A DNA stretch of 64,000 nt, taken from assembly GCF_000426505.1 (NCBI RefSeq), contig NZ_KE384532.1:325910-389909 (forward strand). The letters are read 5' to 3'. The notes below the pieces were generated by a model that saw only the letters and a list, made by a program, of their open reading frames with translations, searched no databases and was not told the origin of the DNA. This document shows, piece after piece, positions 44,843-53,368 of the stretch. Both the position numbers and the translations under genes were made by a program. Numbering within the stretch: the first letter of the stretch is position 1; each line of letters begins with the position of its first letter. This stretch comes from Nisaea denitrificans DSM 18348 (GTDB lineage: Bacteria; Pseudomonadota; Alphaproteobacteria; Thalassobaculales; Thalassobaculaceae).

Positions 44843-44858
44843 GATGCCGCCCGTCTCC

Positions 44859-45263
44859 TCAGGGTCTAGCGTAGCGCGCGGCGGATCCGCGCTCGATCGC
44901 TGCGGCGGTCAGCCGGTCGACATTTAGTTCATGGCGGAGCATTTCGAGGAACCGCAATTCTTCCTGGGTTGCCGTTCCATCGGCAGCGACGACATCACAG
45001 GCCAGAGCGTATGCGGTCGCGCGGAGTTTCTCCGGCAAGGTACGCTTGATCTGGTCGACAGCGGCATCGAGGCCGTCGGCTTCGCTCAACAGATCGATCG
45101 CCGAGCTGGCGATCTGACCGAAATTGCCGGTCTCGAAATCCTGGAAGATTGGCAGCACGTTGATGATCTCGCCGATCGTGTTCAGCTCTTCGTCATCGAC
45201 ATTGCCGTCTGCGGCCGCACTCAGGACCATGGCATAAATCAGGGCGGAGTGGGTTGTGATCAT
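44859..45263 (-). CDS. TerB-like tellurite-resistance domain protein
   Basis: 134 residues. A helical TerB fold: ALIYAMVLSAAADGNVDDEELNTIGEII and ALACDVVAADGTATQEELRFLEMLR, with the paired acidic D-G-x-x-x-x-E-E motifs that bind metal. TerB is tied to tellurite resistance and general stress or phage response, but single-domain versions in chromosomes have no fixed role. It is 16 bp upstream of the dehydrogenase gene on the same strand. No other ter gene occurs in the window. Confidence 0.85.
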   Translation of the reverse strand: MITTHSALIYAMVLSAAADGNVDDEELNTIGEIINVLPIFQDFETGNFGQIASSAIDLLSEADGLDAAVDQIKRTLPEKLRATAYALACDVVAADGTATQEELRFLEMLRHELNVDRLTAAAIERGSAARYARP

Positions 45264-45453
45264 CGCTCGCCTGGCTCTCTAAATTACGTGTACGCCCAAG
45301 GATATAGCGGCTCACGACCATTAGCGATACCCCGGAGTGCGGCTGGCGGTGCAATTCCGCACGGCCCCGGATCAGTGTCGTGGCACAACGCATCTTCCTC
45401 GTGCTTGGTTGTCGGCGCTAGTCTGGCTTTCGAACAAGGCACAAACGAGGCAG

Positions 45454-46863
45454 ATGGGGGCAGATGCTGTGGCGAAATTACCAGAAGATCCGTTCGAAAA
45501 GGGCGGCATAGTCGGGTTTGCGAAGGATCTCCGTGCCGGCCGGACCAGCAGCGAGGCCGCGACGCTGGCCTGTCTTGAGCGGATCGATGCGCTCGATGGC
45601 AAAATCGGAGCCTTCCAGCATGTGGCGGCCGAAAGTGCCTTGCGCACCGCCCAGGCGATGGATGGCCTGTTGCGTGCGGGTACCGATCTGGGCCCGCTGA
45701 TGGGCGTGCCGATGGCGGTGAAGGACATCTATGCAGTCGAGGGCATGCCGACCACGAACGGCTCTCTGATCGAGTCCGCCGACATCACCGGCCCCGAGGG
45801 CAGCTATGTGAAGTCCCTGAAGCGCGGTGGTGCTGTGGTCCTGGGCAAGACCAAGACCGTTGAATTTGCGCTTGGAGCGACCGGAGTTAACGAAGCGCGC
45901 GGCACACCCTGGAACCCGTGGGATCTCGATACACACCGCTTTCCCGGTGGCTCCTCCAGCGGTTCCGCGGCAGCGACGGCGGCGGGGATGTGCGCTTTTG
46001 CGCTGGGCTCGGACACCGGCGGCTCGATCCGCATTCCGGCGGCGCTCTGCGGTCTGTTCGGCCAGAAGACCAGTGTCGGCCTGATCCCGACTGACGGGGT
46101 GTTTCCGCTTTCGCCTACGCTCGACAGTCTCGGGCCGCTCTGCCGAACTGCGGCGGATGCAGCGCTTGTGCATGGAGCGACCTCTGCCATATCGATGCCA
46201 CAGCCGGCGGCGGCAAGTGCGCTGCGCCTCGGGGTGCCGCGGGGTTTCTTTTTCGAGGATCTCGACGATGCGGTCGCCGATTGCGTGGAGAAGGCCCTTG
46301 CTGCACTTCGCGAGGCGGGGGTGGAGCTGGTCGAACTGACAGCGGAAGATCTGCCGGACCCGCGTGAGCGGGAGACTGTATTCCCGACCATTGTCGGCCC
46401 GGAAGTGCTGGCCAGCCTCGGTATTGACCGGTTCACGGCCGGACGTGACGGAATGGATAGCGTGACCGCAATGAGAGCCTCTATCGGGCTTGATGTCTCG
46501 GCGGTCGATTATGCCCTGGCCTGTCGCCGACACGCGGCGTTGAAACCGCTTGCTGACAAGGCTTTGCGCAATCTCGACGGGATTGTCATGCCGGCAACGC
46601 CAATGGTCGCGATGCCGCTTGCCGATCTGCAGGCGCCGGAAGGTGCCGCGCGTTCGATGGCGGCGTCCCGCAACACGCAGCCGGGCAATCTCTGGAACCT
46701 TTGCGGGATTTCCCTGCCGGTGCACCAGTACGGCTCGGACCTGCCGGTGGGCCTGCAGATCCTTTGCCGTCACGGCATGGATGCGCATGCTCTGTCGGTC
46801 GGTCTTGCCGTCGAGGCCATCGTTGGCCGACCGGGATCGCCGGTCCTGGCCGCCGCTGTCTGA
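45454..46863 (+). CDS. Amidase-signature family amidohydrolase
   Basis: 469 residues from the ATG at 45454 (GAGGCAG upstream). The Ser-cisSer-Lys triad is readable: Lys90 (PMAVKDIYAV), the serine loop GGSSSG at 165-170, and Ser191 (DTGGSIRIPA). It resembles Asp/Glu-tRNA amidotransferase GatA-like and indoleacetamide or allophanate hydrolases, yet lacks partners (gatB, gatC) nearby, so a stand-alone amidase acting on a small amide is most likely. The substrate is unknown. Convergent with SulP, 21 bp between stops. Confidence 0.88.
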   Translation: MGADAVAKLPEDPFEKGGIVGFAKDLRAGRTSSEAATLACLERIDALDGKIGAFQHVAAESALRTAQAMDGLLRAGTDLGPLMGVPMAVKDIYAVEGMPTTNGSLIESADITGPEGSYVKSLKRGGAVVLGKTKTVEFALGATGVNEARGTPWNPWDLDTHRFPGGSSSGSAAATAAGMCAFALGSDTGGSIRIPAALCGLFGQKTSVGLIPTDGVFPLSPTLDSLGPLCRTAADAALVHGATSAISMPQPAAASALRLGVPRGFFFEDLDDAVADCVEKALAALREAGVELVELTAEDLPDPRERETVFPTIVGPEVLASLGIDRFTAGRDGMDSVTAMRASIGLDVSAVDYALACRRHAALKPLADKALRNLDGIVMPATPMVAMPLADLQAPEGAARSMAASRNTQPGNLWNLCGISLPVHQYGSDLPVGLQILCRHGMDAHALSVGLAVEAIVGRPGSPVLAAAV

Positions 46864-46884
46864 CGGAAGGTTGGTTGACCGGGC

Positions 46885-48501
46885 CTAGTGCCCGGTGCCG
46901 ACCTGTCCGGTTTTGAGGTCGTAGTCGGTCGCAACGCCGTAAGTCGGATCTTCATCGTCGCGCTCTTCCACGAGCTGACCGGCCTTGCCGAGAAGGATCT
47001 TGCAGTCGCGGCTCAGATGCCGGAGCTGCAGCCGCTTGCCGAGCTCGTCATAGCGCGTGGCGAGGCTTTCGATGGCCTGCAGGCCGGAATGGTCGACGAC
47101 GCGGGAATTCATGAAGTCGATCACCACGCGGTCGGGATCTTCCTTTGGTGTGAACTGGGACAGGAAGCTTTCCGTCGAGCCGAAGAAAAGCGGTCCTTCC
47201 AGGCTGTAGATCTTGGCGCCGGAGACGTCGATGCCCGAGACGGCATGCATCCGGGTGGCCGCGTTCCAGGCATAGAACAAAGCTGACAGGATCACGCCGA
47301 CGATCACCGCGACCGCGAGGTCCGTCATCACGGTGACGGCGGTGACGAGCACGATCAGCAGTGCGTCCTTGCGCGGGATGCGGCGCATGATCATGAGGCT
47401 CTTCCAGGCGAAGGTGCCGATCACCACCATGAACATCACACCGACCAGGGCCGCCAGCGGGATCTGCTCAATCAGGCCGGAGGCAAACAGGATGAAGCTG
47501 AGCAGGAACAGCGCGGCCGAGATGCCGGAGATCCGGGTGCGGCCACCGGATTTCACGTTGATCACGCTTTGCCCGATCATGGCGCAGCCGCCCATGCCGC
47601 CGAAGAACCCGGTAACCGTGTTCGCGATGCCCTGGGCCAGACATTCCTTGGAGGCGCCGCCCTTGGTCTCTGTCATGTCGGCGACGACGTTCAGGGTCAG
47701 CAGGCTTTCGATCAGGCCGATAGCTGCGAGAATGAGGGAGTATGGCAGAATGATCTGCAGCATCTCGAGCGACAGCGGCACCATCGGGATATGGAAGGCT
47801 GGCAGACCGCCCTTGATGCTCGCCAGATCGCCGACCCGCGGCAGGTCCAGATTGAAACCGATGACAATCAGCGAGACGATGCCGACAGCGGCGAGCGGCG
47901 CCGGAATGAATTTGGTAATGCGCGGCACCACGTAAATCAGCGCCATCGTGAGTGCGGTGAAGCCGAGCATGAGATAGAGCGGCTCGCCGGTCATCCACTC
48001 CATGCCGCCGTCCGGTGTCTTCATCTTGAACTGGCCAAGCTGGGCCAGGAAGATGACGATGGCGAGGCCGTTGACGAAACCGAGCATGACGGGATGCGGT
48101 ACCATGCGGATGAATTTGCCCCAGCGCATGACGCCGGCGATCATTTGCAGCAGTCCCATCAGCACGACGGTGGCGAACAGATATTCGACGCCATGCCGAA
48201 TCACCAGATCGACCATGACGACCGCCAGCGCCCCTGTGGCGCCGGAAATCATGCCCGGGCGGCCGCCGATGAGCGCGGTGATGAGGCCGACGATGAAGGC
48301 CGCATAAAGGCCGACCAGCGGATGCACATGCGCGACGAAGGCGAAAGCGACGGCTTCCGGCACCAGTGCGAGGGCAACGGTCAGGCCTGCCAGGACATCA
48401 GCCTTGAACTGGAGCGGGGTCAGCTTTTTGTCCCCGTCGTTTTTTCCTGTCATGGAAGACATAAGCGATTTCATCGCTGGCAACATGGGAGCGCGTCTCA
48501 T
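46885..48501 (-). CDS. SulP-family anion transporter with STAS domain
   Basis: 538 residues. About 10-12 membrane helices beginning ADVLAGLTVALALVPEAVAFAFVAHVHPLVGLY, with SGATGALAVVMV and GGMGGCAMIGQSVINVKSGGRTRISG. The C-terminal STAS domain (about 430-500) has VVIDFMNSRVVDHSGLQAIE. SulP proteins carry sulfate, bicarbonate or other anions with proton or sodium. The true start is uncertain: several in-frame ATGs lie within 50 bp and none has a clear ribosome site. A carbonic anhydrase at 6.7 kb is not adjacent. Confidence 0.9.
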   Translation of the reverse strand: MRRAPMLPAMKSLMSSMTGKNDGDKKLTPLQFKADVLAGLTVALALVPEAVAFAFVAHVHPLVGLYAAFIVGLITALIGGRPGMISGATGALAVVMVDLVIRHGVEYLFATVVLMGLLQMIAGVMRWGKFIRMVPHPVMLGFVNGLAIVIFLAQLGQFKMKTPDGGMEWMTGEPLYLMLGFTALTMALIYVVPRITKFIPAPLAAVGIVSLIVIGFNLDLPRVGDLASIKGGLPAFHIPMVPLSLEMLQIILPYSLILAAIGLIESLLTLNVVADMTETKGGASKECLAQGIANTVTGFFGGMGGCAMIGQSVINVKSGGRTRISGISAALFLLSFILFASGLIEQIPLAALVGVMFMVVIGTFAWKSLMIMRRIPRKDALLIVLVTAVTVMTDLAVAVIVGVILSALFYAWNAATRMHAVSGIDVSGAKIYSLEGPLFFGSTESFLSQFTPKEDPDRVVIDFMNSRVVDHSGLQAIESLATRYDELGKRLQLRHLSRDCKILLGKAGQLVEERDDEDPTYGVATDYDLKTGQVGTGH

Positions 48502-48754
48502 TCGTCAGTTTTGGTTTCGGGGAGCCCGACGCTCACTCTTCCATCCCCGAACAGTTTATCCGGGCACGCAGGAGAGAGCATCATCTGCCGCACTTATGAC
48601 AGAATCGCACGATTGTCTCAATGGAATTGTGCAACGCAACATTGCATGCGTGGCTTGCGCGACTCAGGATGTTTTTAACGAACTATCTGAAATTAATGAA
48701 CTTTAAATTAAGACGGCTCGGTTTTGCCGTTTCCGCAAGGCTCCGCCTATCCCG

Positions 48755-51052
48755 TCAGCCAGCCGCGAAATCGAAGATATCCTCTTCCTGCGCATTGTGG
48801 ATGCGAACCAGGGCGTCGACGGATTCGATGATCCGCTGGGCGTCTCGGATCAGGTAGCGGTCCGCTTCCTCTTCGCCTACGCCAGACACCAGTCGGTCGA
48901 GCAGGCGGCCGAGATGCTGGATTTCCCTGTGTGCCCGGCTCATGGCCGCCAGCCCGTGTGCATTGCCCAGATGAGGGACGAGCTGAGGATAGATCGTGTC
49001 CTCGTCTTCTCGCTCGTGCGGGACGATCTCGTCATTGATGATGCGGTTTGCGTCGGCGATATGGGCCAACGCCTCGGCGCCCTGTGCATCGTCCAGCGCG
49101 TCGGCATGGGCGCGCAGCTGGTCGAGCCAGCTTTCGACTTCCTCGTGCTCCTTGCGCAACAACCGGGCTGCTTCCTCTGGCAGGCTCGACCGTATACCGA
49201 GGCCTGGAGGAACCAGTGCACGAAGCGCATTCAGGATGACCGCGACGTCGATGGCTTCCTGCAGGATGGCGCCGGCGACCGGGGTCAGGTGGCCGGCGGC
49301 GGCAAAGCCCATGGCGACGAGGGACAGCGCCATGCCGGCGACGATGCTTTCGATGGCGATGCGCCGGGAGCGTTTGGCGATGGCAATCGCATCGGCCACC
49401 CGGTCGAGCCGGTCGACCAGGACCACGGCGTCGGCCGCCTCCGAGCTGGCGCTGGCTCCGCGCGCACCCATGGCGATGCCGATATCGGCGGCCGCCAGGG
49501 CCGGCGCGTCGTTGATGCCGTCCCCGACCATCAGGGTGGAATGACGCTTTTTCTCGAACTCGACCGCATCGACCTTGTCGGCGGGCACCCGGTTGGCCAG
49601 CACCGCATCCAGATCGAGCGCGGCACCGATGGTCTCCGCCGCATCGGCATGGTCGCCGGTGACCATGACGATGCGGCCGATCCCGGCCTCGCGCAGGGCG
49701 CGGATGGCGCGCGGCGCTTCCCGGCGCAGGCTGTCGCCGAGCAGCAGGGCGCCGACCAGCTCGCCGTCGATGGTGACGAAGACGGACAGGGCAGAGCGCC
49801 AGGAGGCGCGGCGCTGGGCCCGGTCAACCCATGTCGCGCGCTGATTGCCGCCGGTGGTCATGGTCAGGCTGCCGGCCGCGATCCGTCTGCCCTCGACCAT
49901 GCCGGCAAGACCGGCGCCAAGGTCCTCGCGCACATCCGTCGGCGGCACCAGCGTCAACCCGCGGGCCTCGGCGGCGTTCACGATGGCCTGGGCGATGACG
50001 TGATGGGAGGCCTGTTCCAGACAGGCGGCGAGGCGCAGCACTTCGCTCGGGTCCGCACCCGGCGCGGTTTCCACCGCGACCAGCCGGGCGCCGCCGATGG
50101 TCAGTGTGCCGGTCTTGTCGAACAGGATCGTGTAGGCCCTCGCCATTGCTTCGAGTGCGGCGCCGCCCTTGACCAACACGCCGCGTCTGGCTGCCTGCGA
50201 GACGCCGGAAATGAAGGCGACCGGGGCGGCCAGGATCAGTGGGCAGGGTGTGGCCACGACCAGCACGGCAAGACCGCGCACCGGGTCGCCGGACAGGATC
50301 CAGGCGCCGCCTGCAACCACGACTGACAGCGGCAGCAGCAGGAGGGCGAACCGGTCGGCCAGCCGGATGAAGGGCGCTTGCGCGGTCTGCGCCGCCGCGA
50401 CCATGGCAACGATCCCGGCATAGGTGCTCTCGCTGGCCGTGGCGGTGGCCTGCAAGGTGAAGGGCACGCCTGCATTGATGGCGCCGCTGCGCACCGGCTC
50501 GCCGGCATGGCGCTGCACCGGGATCGGCTCTCCCGTAAGGGCCGACTCGTCGATCACGATGTTCGACTCGGTACCGTTCTGCAGGATCACGCCATCGACC
50601 GGAATGATCTCGCCGGTACGGACCAGCAGCCGGTCGCGCTCCGCCACCTGCTCGATGTCGATATCCTCGAGCGTGCCGCCGGTATGGCGATGCGCGATGC
50701 GGGGCGCCCGGTCGGTCAGGCTCTTCAGGTTGCGCTCCGCCCGGGAGACGGCGAAATCTTCCAGCACATTGCCGCCGGCATACATCACCGCGACGACGAT
50801 TCCGGCCAGGGTTTCGCCGAGCGCCAGGGCGGCCGACATCGAGAGCAGGGCGACCGCATCGACGCCCATGCGGCCCGCCAGCAGGTCTCGCACAATGGTC
50901 ACCGCCAGCGAGACGACGACGGGCACGGTGGCAAGGCCCCAGATCCAGGCGGCGGCACCGTCTTTGTCGAGCTGCCAGGCGATGAGCCCGGCGATAAGTC
51001 CCGCAACGGCGATCCCGATCAGTAACCGGCCTAAAAGACGTGTTGAAATCAT
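48755..51052 (-). CDS. P1B-type ATPase (P1B-5-like) with C-terminal hemerythrin domain
   Basis: 765 residues from the ATG at 51050-51052; a GTG at 51079 is possible. About six to eight helices, A-domain DESALTGEPIPV, Thr-Pro-Cys at 268-270 (VVATPCPLIL), phosphoacceptor Asp312 in FDKTGTLT, and GDGINDAPALA. No N-terminal metal domain. The last 145 residues form a hemerythrin HHE domain; ligand-type residues are near His636, His679, Asp683, His708, His752 and Glu756. This combination defines P1B-5 ATPases, linked to nickel and iron efflux (Nia). The hemerythrin may sense oxygen or iron. Divergent from the CNBD gene, 95 bp between starts. Confidence 0.88.
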   Translation of the reverse strand: MISTRLLGRLLIGIAVAGLIAGLIAWQLDKDGAAAWIWGLATVPVVVSLAVTIVRDLLAGRMGVDAVALLSMSAALALGETLAGIVVAVMYAGGNVLEDFAVSRAERNLKSLTDRAPRIAHRHTGGTLEDIDIEQVAERDRLLVRTGEIIPVDGVILQNGTESNIVIDESALTGEPIPVQRHAGEPVRSGAINAGVPFTLQATATASESTYAGIVAMVAAAQTAQAPFIRLADRFALLLLPLSVVVAGGAWILSGDPVRGLAVLVVATPCPLILAAPVAFISGVSQAARRGVLVKGGAALEAMARAYTILFDKTGTLTIGGARLVAVETAPGADPSEVLRLAACLEQASHHVIAQAIVNAAEARGLTLVPPTDVREDLGAGLAGMVEGRRIAAGSLTMTTGGNQRATWVDRAQRRASWRSALSVFVTIDGELVGALLLGDSLRREAPRAIRALREAGIGRIVMVTGDHADAAETIGAALDLDAVLANRVPADKVDAVEFEKKRHSTLMVGDGINDAPALAAADIGIAMGARGASASSEAADAVVLVDRLDRVADAIAIAKRSRRIAIESIVAGMALSLVAMGFAAAGHLTPVAGAILQEAIDVAVILNALRALVPPGLGIRSSLPEEAARLLRKEHEEVESWLDQLRAHADALDDAQGAEALAHIADANRIINDEIVPHEREDEDTIYPQLVPHLGNAHGLAAMSRAHREIQHLGRLLDRLVSGVGEEEADRYLIRDAQRIIESVDALVRIHNAQEEDIFDFAAG

Positions 51053-51147
51053 GGTTCTCTCTGTCACCCTGTGGGACACGTCATTGCGCTCATGTGACGA
51101 TCAGCGCTACGCATTTAACGGCATTGCGTATTAACGGGGGCTTACCG

Positions 51148-51534
51148 ATGCAATATAAAGAACCGCCTACACGGCGCTACAGCAAAGGGCAGAAGATCTT
51201 TGTCGAGGGCGACGAATCCCGGGAAGCATTTATCCTGCGCAGCGGGTCGGTCGAGGTTTCGATCGGCACGGGCAGCGATCGTAAAGTGCTCGACGTCATC
51301 ACCGCCAATCAGATGTTCGGGGAGATGGGGCTGATCGGGAATACGGCGCGCACGGCCACGGTCAAGTGTCTCGAGGAAACGGTGGTGACCGTGGTCGACC
51401 GAAAACTGATCGAGGCCAAGGTCGAAGAGATGGATCCCTATATCCGCTATCTGATGCAATCCCTGATCGACCGGTTGGCCCGGACCTCCAAGAAGGCAGC
51501 GAAGATGCGGCCCTGGGAGCTTTTGCCCCGTTAA
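51148..51534 (+). CDS. Stand-alone cyclic-nucleotide-binding domain protein
   Basis: 128 residues covering only a CNBD: RYSKGQKIFVEGDESREAFILRSGSVEVSI, then FGEMGLIGNTARTATVKCLEET for the phosphate-binding cassette. No helix-turn-helix follows, so it is not a Crp-type regulator; the last 25 residues are basic. In eukaryote-like proteins the CNBD gates a partner. Here it may sense cAMP, c-di-GMP or another ligand. It is divergent from the P1B ATPase-hemerythrin gene, and the 95-bp gap contains an inverted repeat (51109-51113 and 51125-51129). The ATG at 51148 is used; G-rich AACGGGGG precedes it. Confidence 0.85.
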   Translation: MQYKEPPTRRYSKGQKIFVEGDESREAFILRSGSVEVSIGTGSDRKVLDVITANQMFGEMGLIGNTARTATVKCLEETVVTVVDRKLIEAKVEEMDPYIRYLMQSLIDRLARTSKKAAKMRPWELLPR

Positions 51535-51595
51535 GAAAGCTGGCTTGTTACCCACCGGGTCGTGACGGCTGCGGGACAGCGAAAAAGGATACGCC

Positions 51596-52471
51596 GTGAA
51601 CAAGATCTGGCTGGAAGCCGCCGTCAACGGTCCCTGGACCCGGAAGAACCAGCCCTCTATTCCGGTCTCGCCGGAAGAGATTGCCGCTGACTGCATCGCC
51701 TGCGCGAAAGCAGGCGCGGCCATCGTCCACTTCCATCCCTATGATGTGATTACCGGCCTGCAGGTCGATACGACCGAGGCCTATGCCGAAGTGATCGAGC
51801 GGGTGCGCGAGGTGGATGAGAAAGTGATCATCTACGGCACCCTGCCGATGGCGGGTCTGCCGAATGTCTCCAACACGATGAGCCCGGCGCAACGCTTCGC
51901 TCATGTGAAGGGCCTGGCCGAGCGCGGTCTGATCGAATGGAGCGTGGTCGATCCCGGCAGCACCAACATCACCCACGATGCCTGGATCGCCGAGGGCCGC
52001 GAGGGCTTCACCTATTTCAACCCGGAAAGCCATGTCCGCTATGGGCTGGAGCTTTGCGCCGAACAAGGCCTGCACCCGAGCTACGCCATCTACGAGCCCG
52101 GTTTCATTCGTCAGGGCGCGGCCCTGCACCGCGCGACGCCCGGCTGCCCGACACCGCTTTATCGCTACATGTTCTCCGACCGCCTGACCTTCAGCTTCCC
52201 GCCGGAACTCTACGCGCTGGAAGCCTACAACACCCTGCGCGAGGCCGAAGCCCCCGGCACCCCCTGGATGGTCGCCGGCCTCGCCGTCGACATCCGCCCG
52301 CTGATCGCCCCCGCCGTCGAGCGCGGCGGCCATGTGCGGGTCGGGCTGGAGGACCAGCCGTTCGGGGTTAAGACGACGAATGTCGCGCTGGTCGAGGAGG
52401 CGGCACGGCTGATCGCAGCGGAAGGTGGCACGCTGGCGACCCCGGACGAGGTGCGGGCGGAATTGGTATGA
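51596..52471 (+). CDS. BKACE-family beta-keto acid cleavage enzyme (DUF849)
   Basis: 291 residues from a GTG at 51596. TIM barrel with AAIVHFHPYD (metal-binding His-x-His), IIYGTLPMAG, EWSVVDPGS and HVRVGLEDQPFG. BKACE enzymes condense a beta-keto acid with acetyl-CoA; 3-keto-5-aminohexanoate cleavage in lysine fermentation is the founding reaction, and others act on dehydrocarnitine. Residues that set specificity cannot be assigned by eye. The motif is HFHPYD rather than the common HVHxRD, which may mark a divergent branch. The gene overlaps the next one by 4 bp. Confidence 0.88.
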   Translation: MNKIWLEAAVNGPWTRKNQPSIPVSPEEIAADCIACAKAGAAIVHFHPYDVITGLQVDTTEAYAEVIERVREVDEKVIIYGTLPMAGLPNVSNTMSPAQRFAHVKGLAERGLIEWSVVDPGSTNITHDAWIAEGREGFTYFNPESHVRYGLELCAEQGLHPSYAIYEPGFIRQGAALHRATPGCPTPLYRYMFSDRLTFSFPPELYALEAYNTLREAEAPGTPWMVAGLAVDIRPLIAPAVERGGHVRVGLEDQPFGVKTTNVALVEEAARLIAAEGGTLATPDEVRAELV

Positions 52472-53226
52472 TCAGCTCTTCTCATCATCGTTTTGGCTTC
52501 AAAACTGTGAGCCCGAGCAAGGCGCGCGGGATAAGGTCGGTTGGGCACAAGATTGCTGTGTTGATGCTTCTTGCTTTCTCCGGCTGCACAATGAACCCGC
52601 ATCTTGTGGAGCATGGTTCCTGGTTCGCGGAACGTGATCTCAGAACAACCGAACGGGCCTTAGCGTTCCTCGCATTGGACCGGGCGTTCGAATGCGGACG
52701 CGCCGAACAGCCCGATGCCTATGACTGGATCGAAGAGGCTGACCGGATGCTCTTAGTAGACTGGAACCTCGTCTTTCGCCCGGGGATGAGTGTTGTTGGG
52801 ACACAGGACGCGCGAGGCCGGGTCGACCAACTGACCTGGGACCGCGGCCGGGCCTATGTCGCGTTTGTCCCGGACACGTCGCTTGCGTCAGTGATCCCTT
52901 CTGATTGCACACTGAAAGCGGCGCCCAGCAAAAGGTTCGTCCGAACCGTGCCTCGTCTGCGGAAGAGGTTCGAAGAGCGGCAGATCATCAGGATGCTCGG
53001 TCTTGACGTGGCTGCGGAGGTGGTTTGGACTCGCGGTGAGTTGGAGAACTGCATCCTCATGCACCAGGCCTTCGTGCGGGTTTTTCGTGGGAAGCAGCAG
53101 CGGTTGATTCTTTCCCTTGCGGATTGCGGTCAGCGCTATCGTCACTATCTCACGCAGCGCATGTACGAGGTGCGGAACATTCTGGAAAGCACGACATTCA
53201 ATCCGAGGGTCTTTGGGAAAAACTGA
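52468..53226 (+). CDS. Unknown protein, possible lipoprotein
   Basis: 252 residues if the ATG at 52468 is used (overlaps the BKACE stop by 4 bp). The first 32 residues are basic and end in a hydrophobic run KIAVLMLLAFSGC that could be a lipobox, placing the protein on the membrane; the -3 Phe is unusual. The rest is Arg/Glu-rich with no domain I recognise. Its codon use is less G/C-biased than neighbours and no paralogue is seen, which suggests accessory origin. The start could also lie later, just before the hydrophobic run. Confidence 0.65.
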   Translation: MISSSHHRFGFKTVSPSKARGIRSVGHKIAVLMLLAFSGCTMNPHLVEHGSWFAERDLRTTERALAFLALDRAFECGRAEQPDAYDWIEEADRMLLVDWNLVFRPGMSVVGTQDARGRVDQLTWDRGRAYVAFVPDTSLASVIPSDCTLKAAPSKRFVRTVPRLRKRFEERQIIRMLGLDVAAEVVWTRGELENCILMHQAFVRVFRGKQQRLILSLADCGQRYRHYLTQRMYEVRNILESTTFNPRVFGKN

Positions 53227-53368
53227 ACCTTAGGCCAGTTATGTCGCCTTCCCGGTCGGAGAGTCGGGATCTAGGTGATCATGAGGCATGTACGGTCGAA
53301 AGATCCCGGATCGGGGTCTGGGATAACGATCTTGGGTGGGCAGCGTAGGGCGACGGGCGAAAACCGCC

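Noticed and set aside
48797-50326. Open frame of 509 codons antisense to the P1B ATPase
   Set aside because: The ATPase and hemerythrin motifs on the minus strand explain the sequence; the plus-strand product is low-complexity Gly/Arg/Asp.
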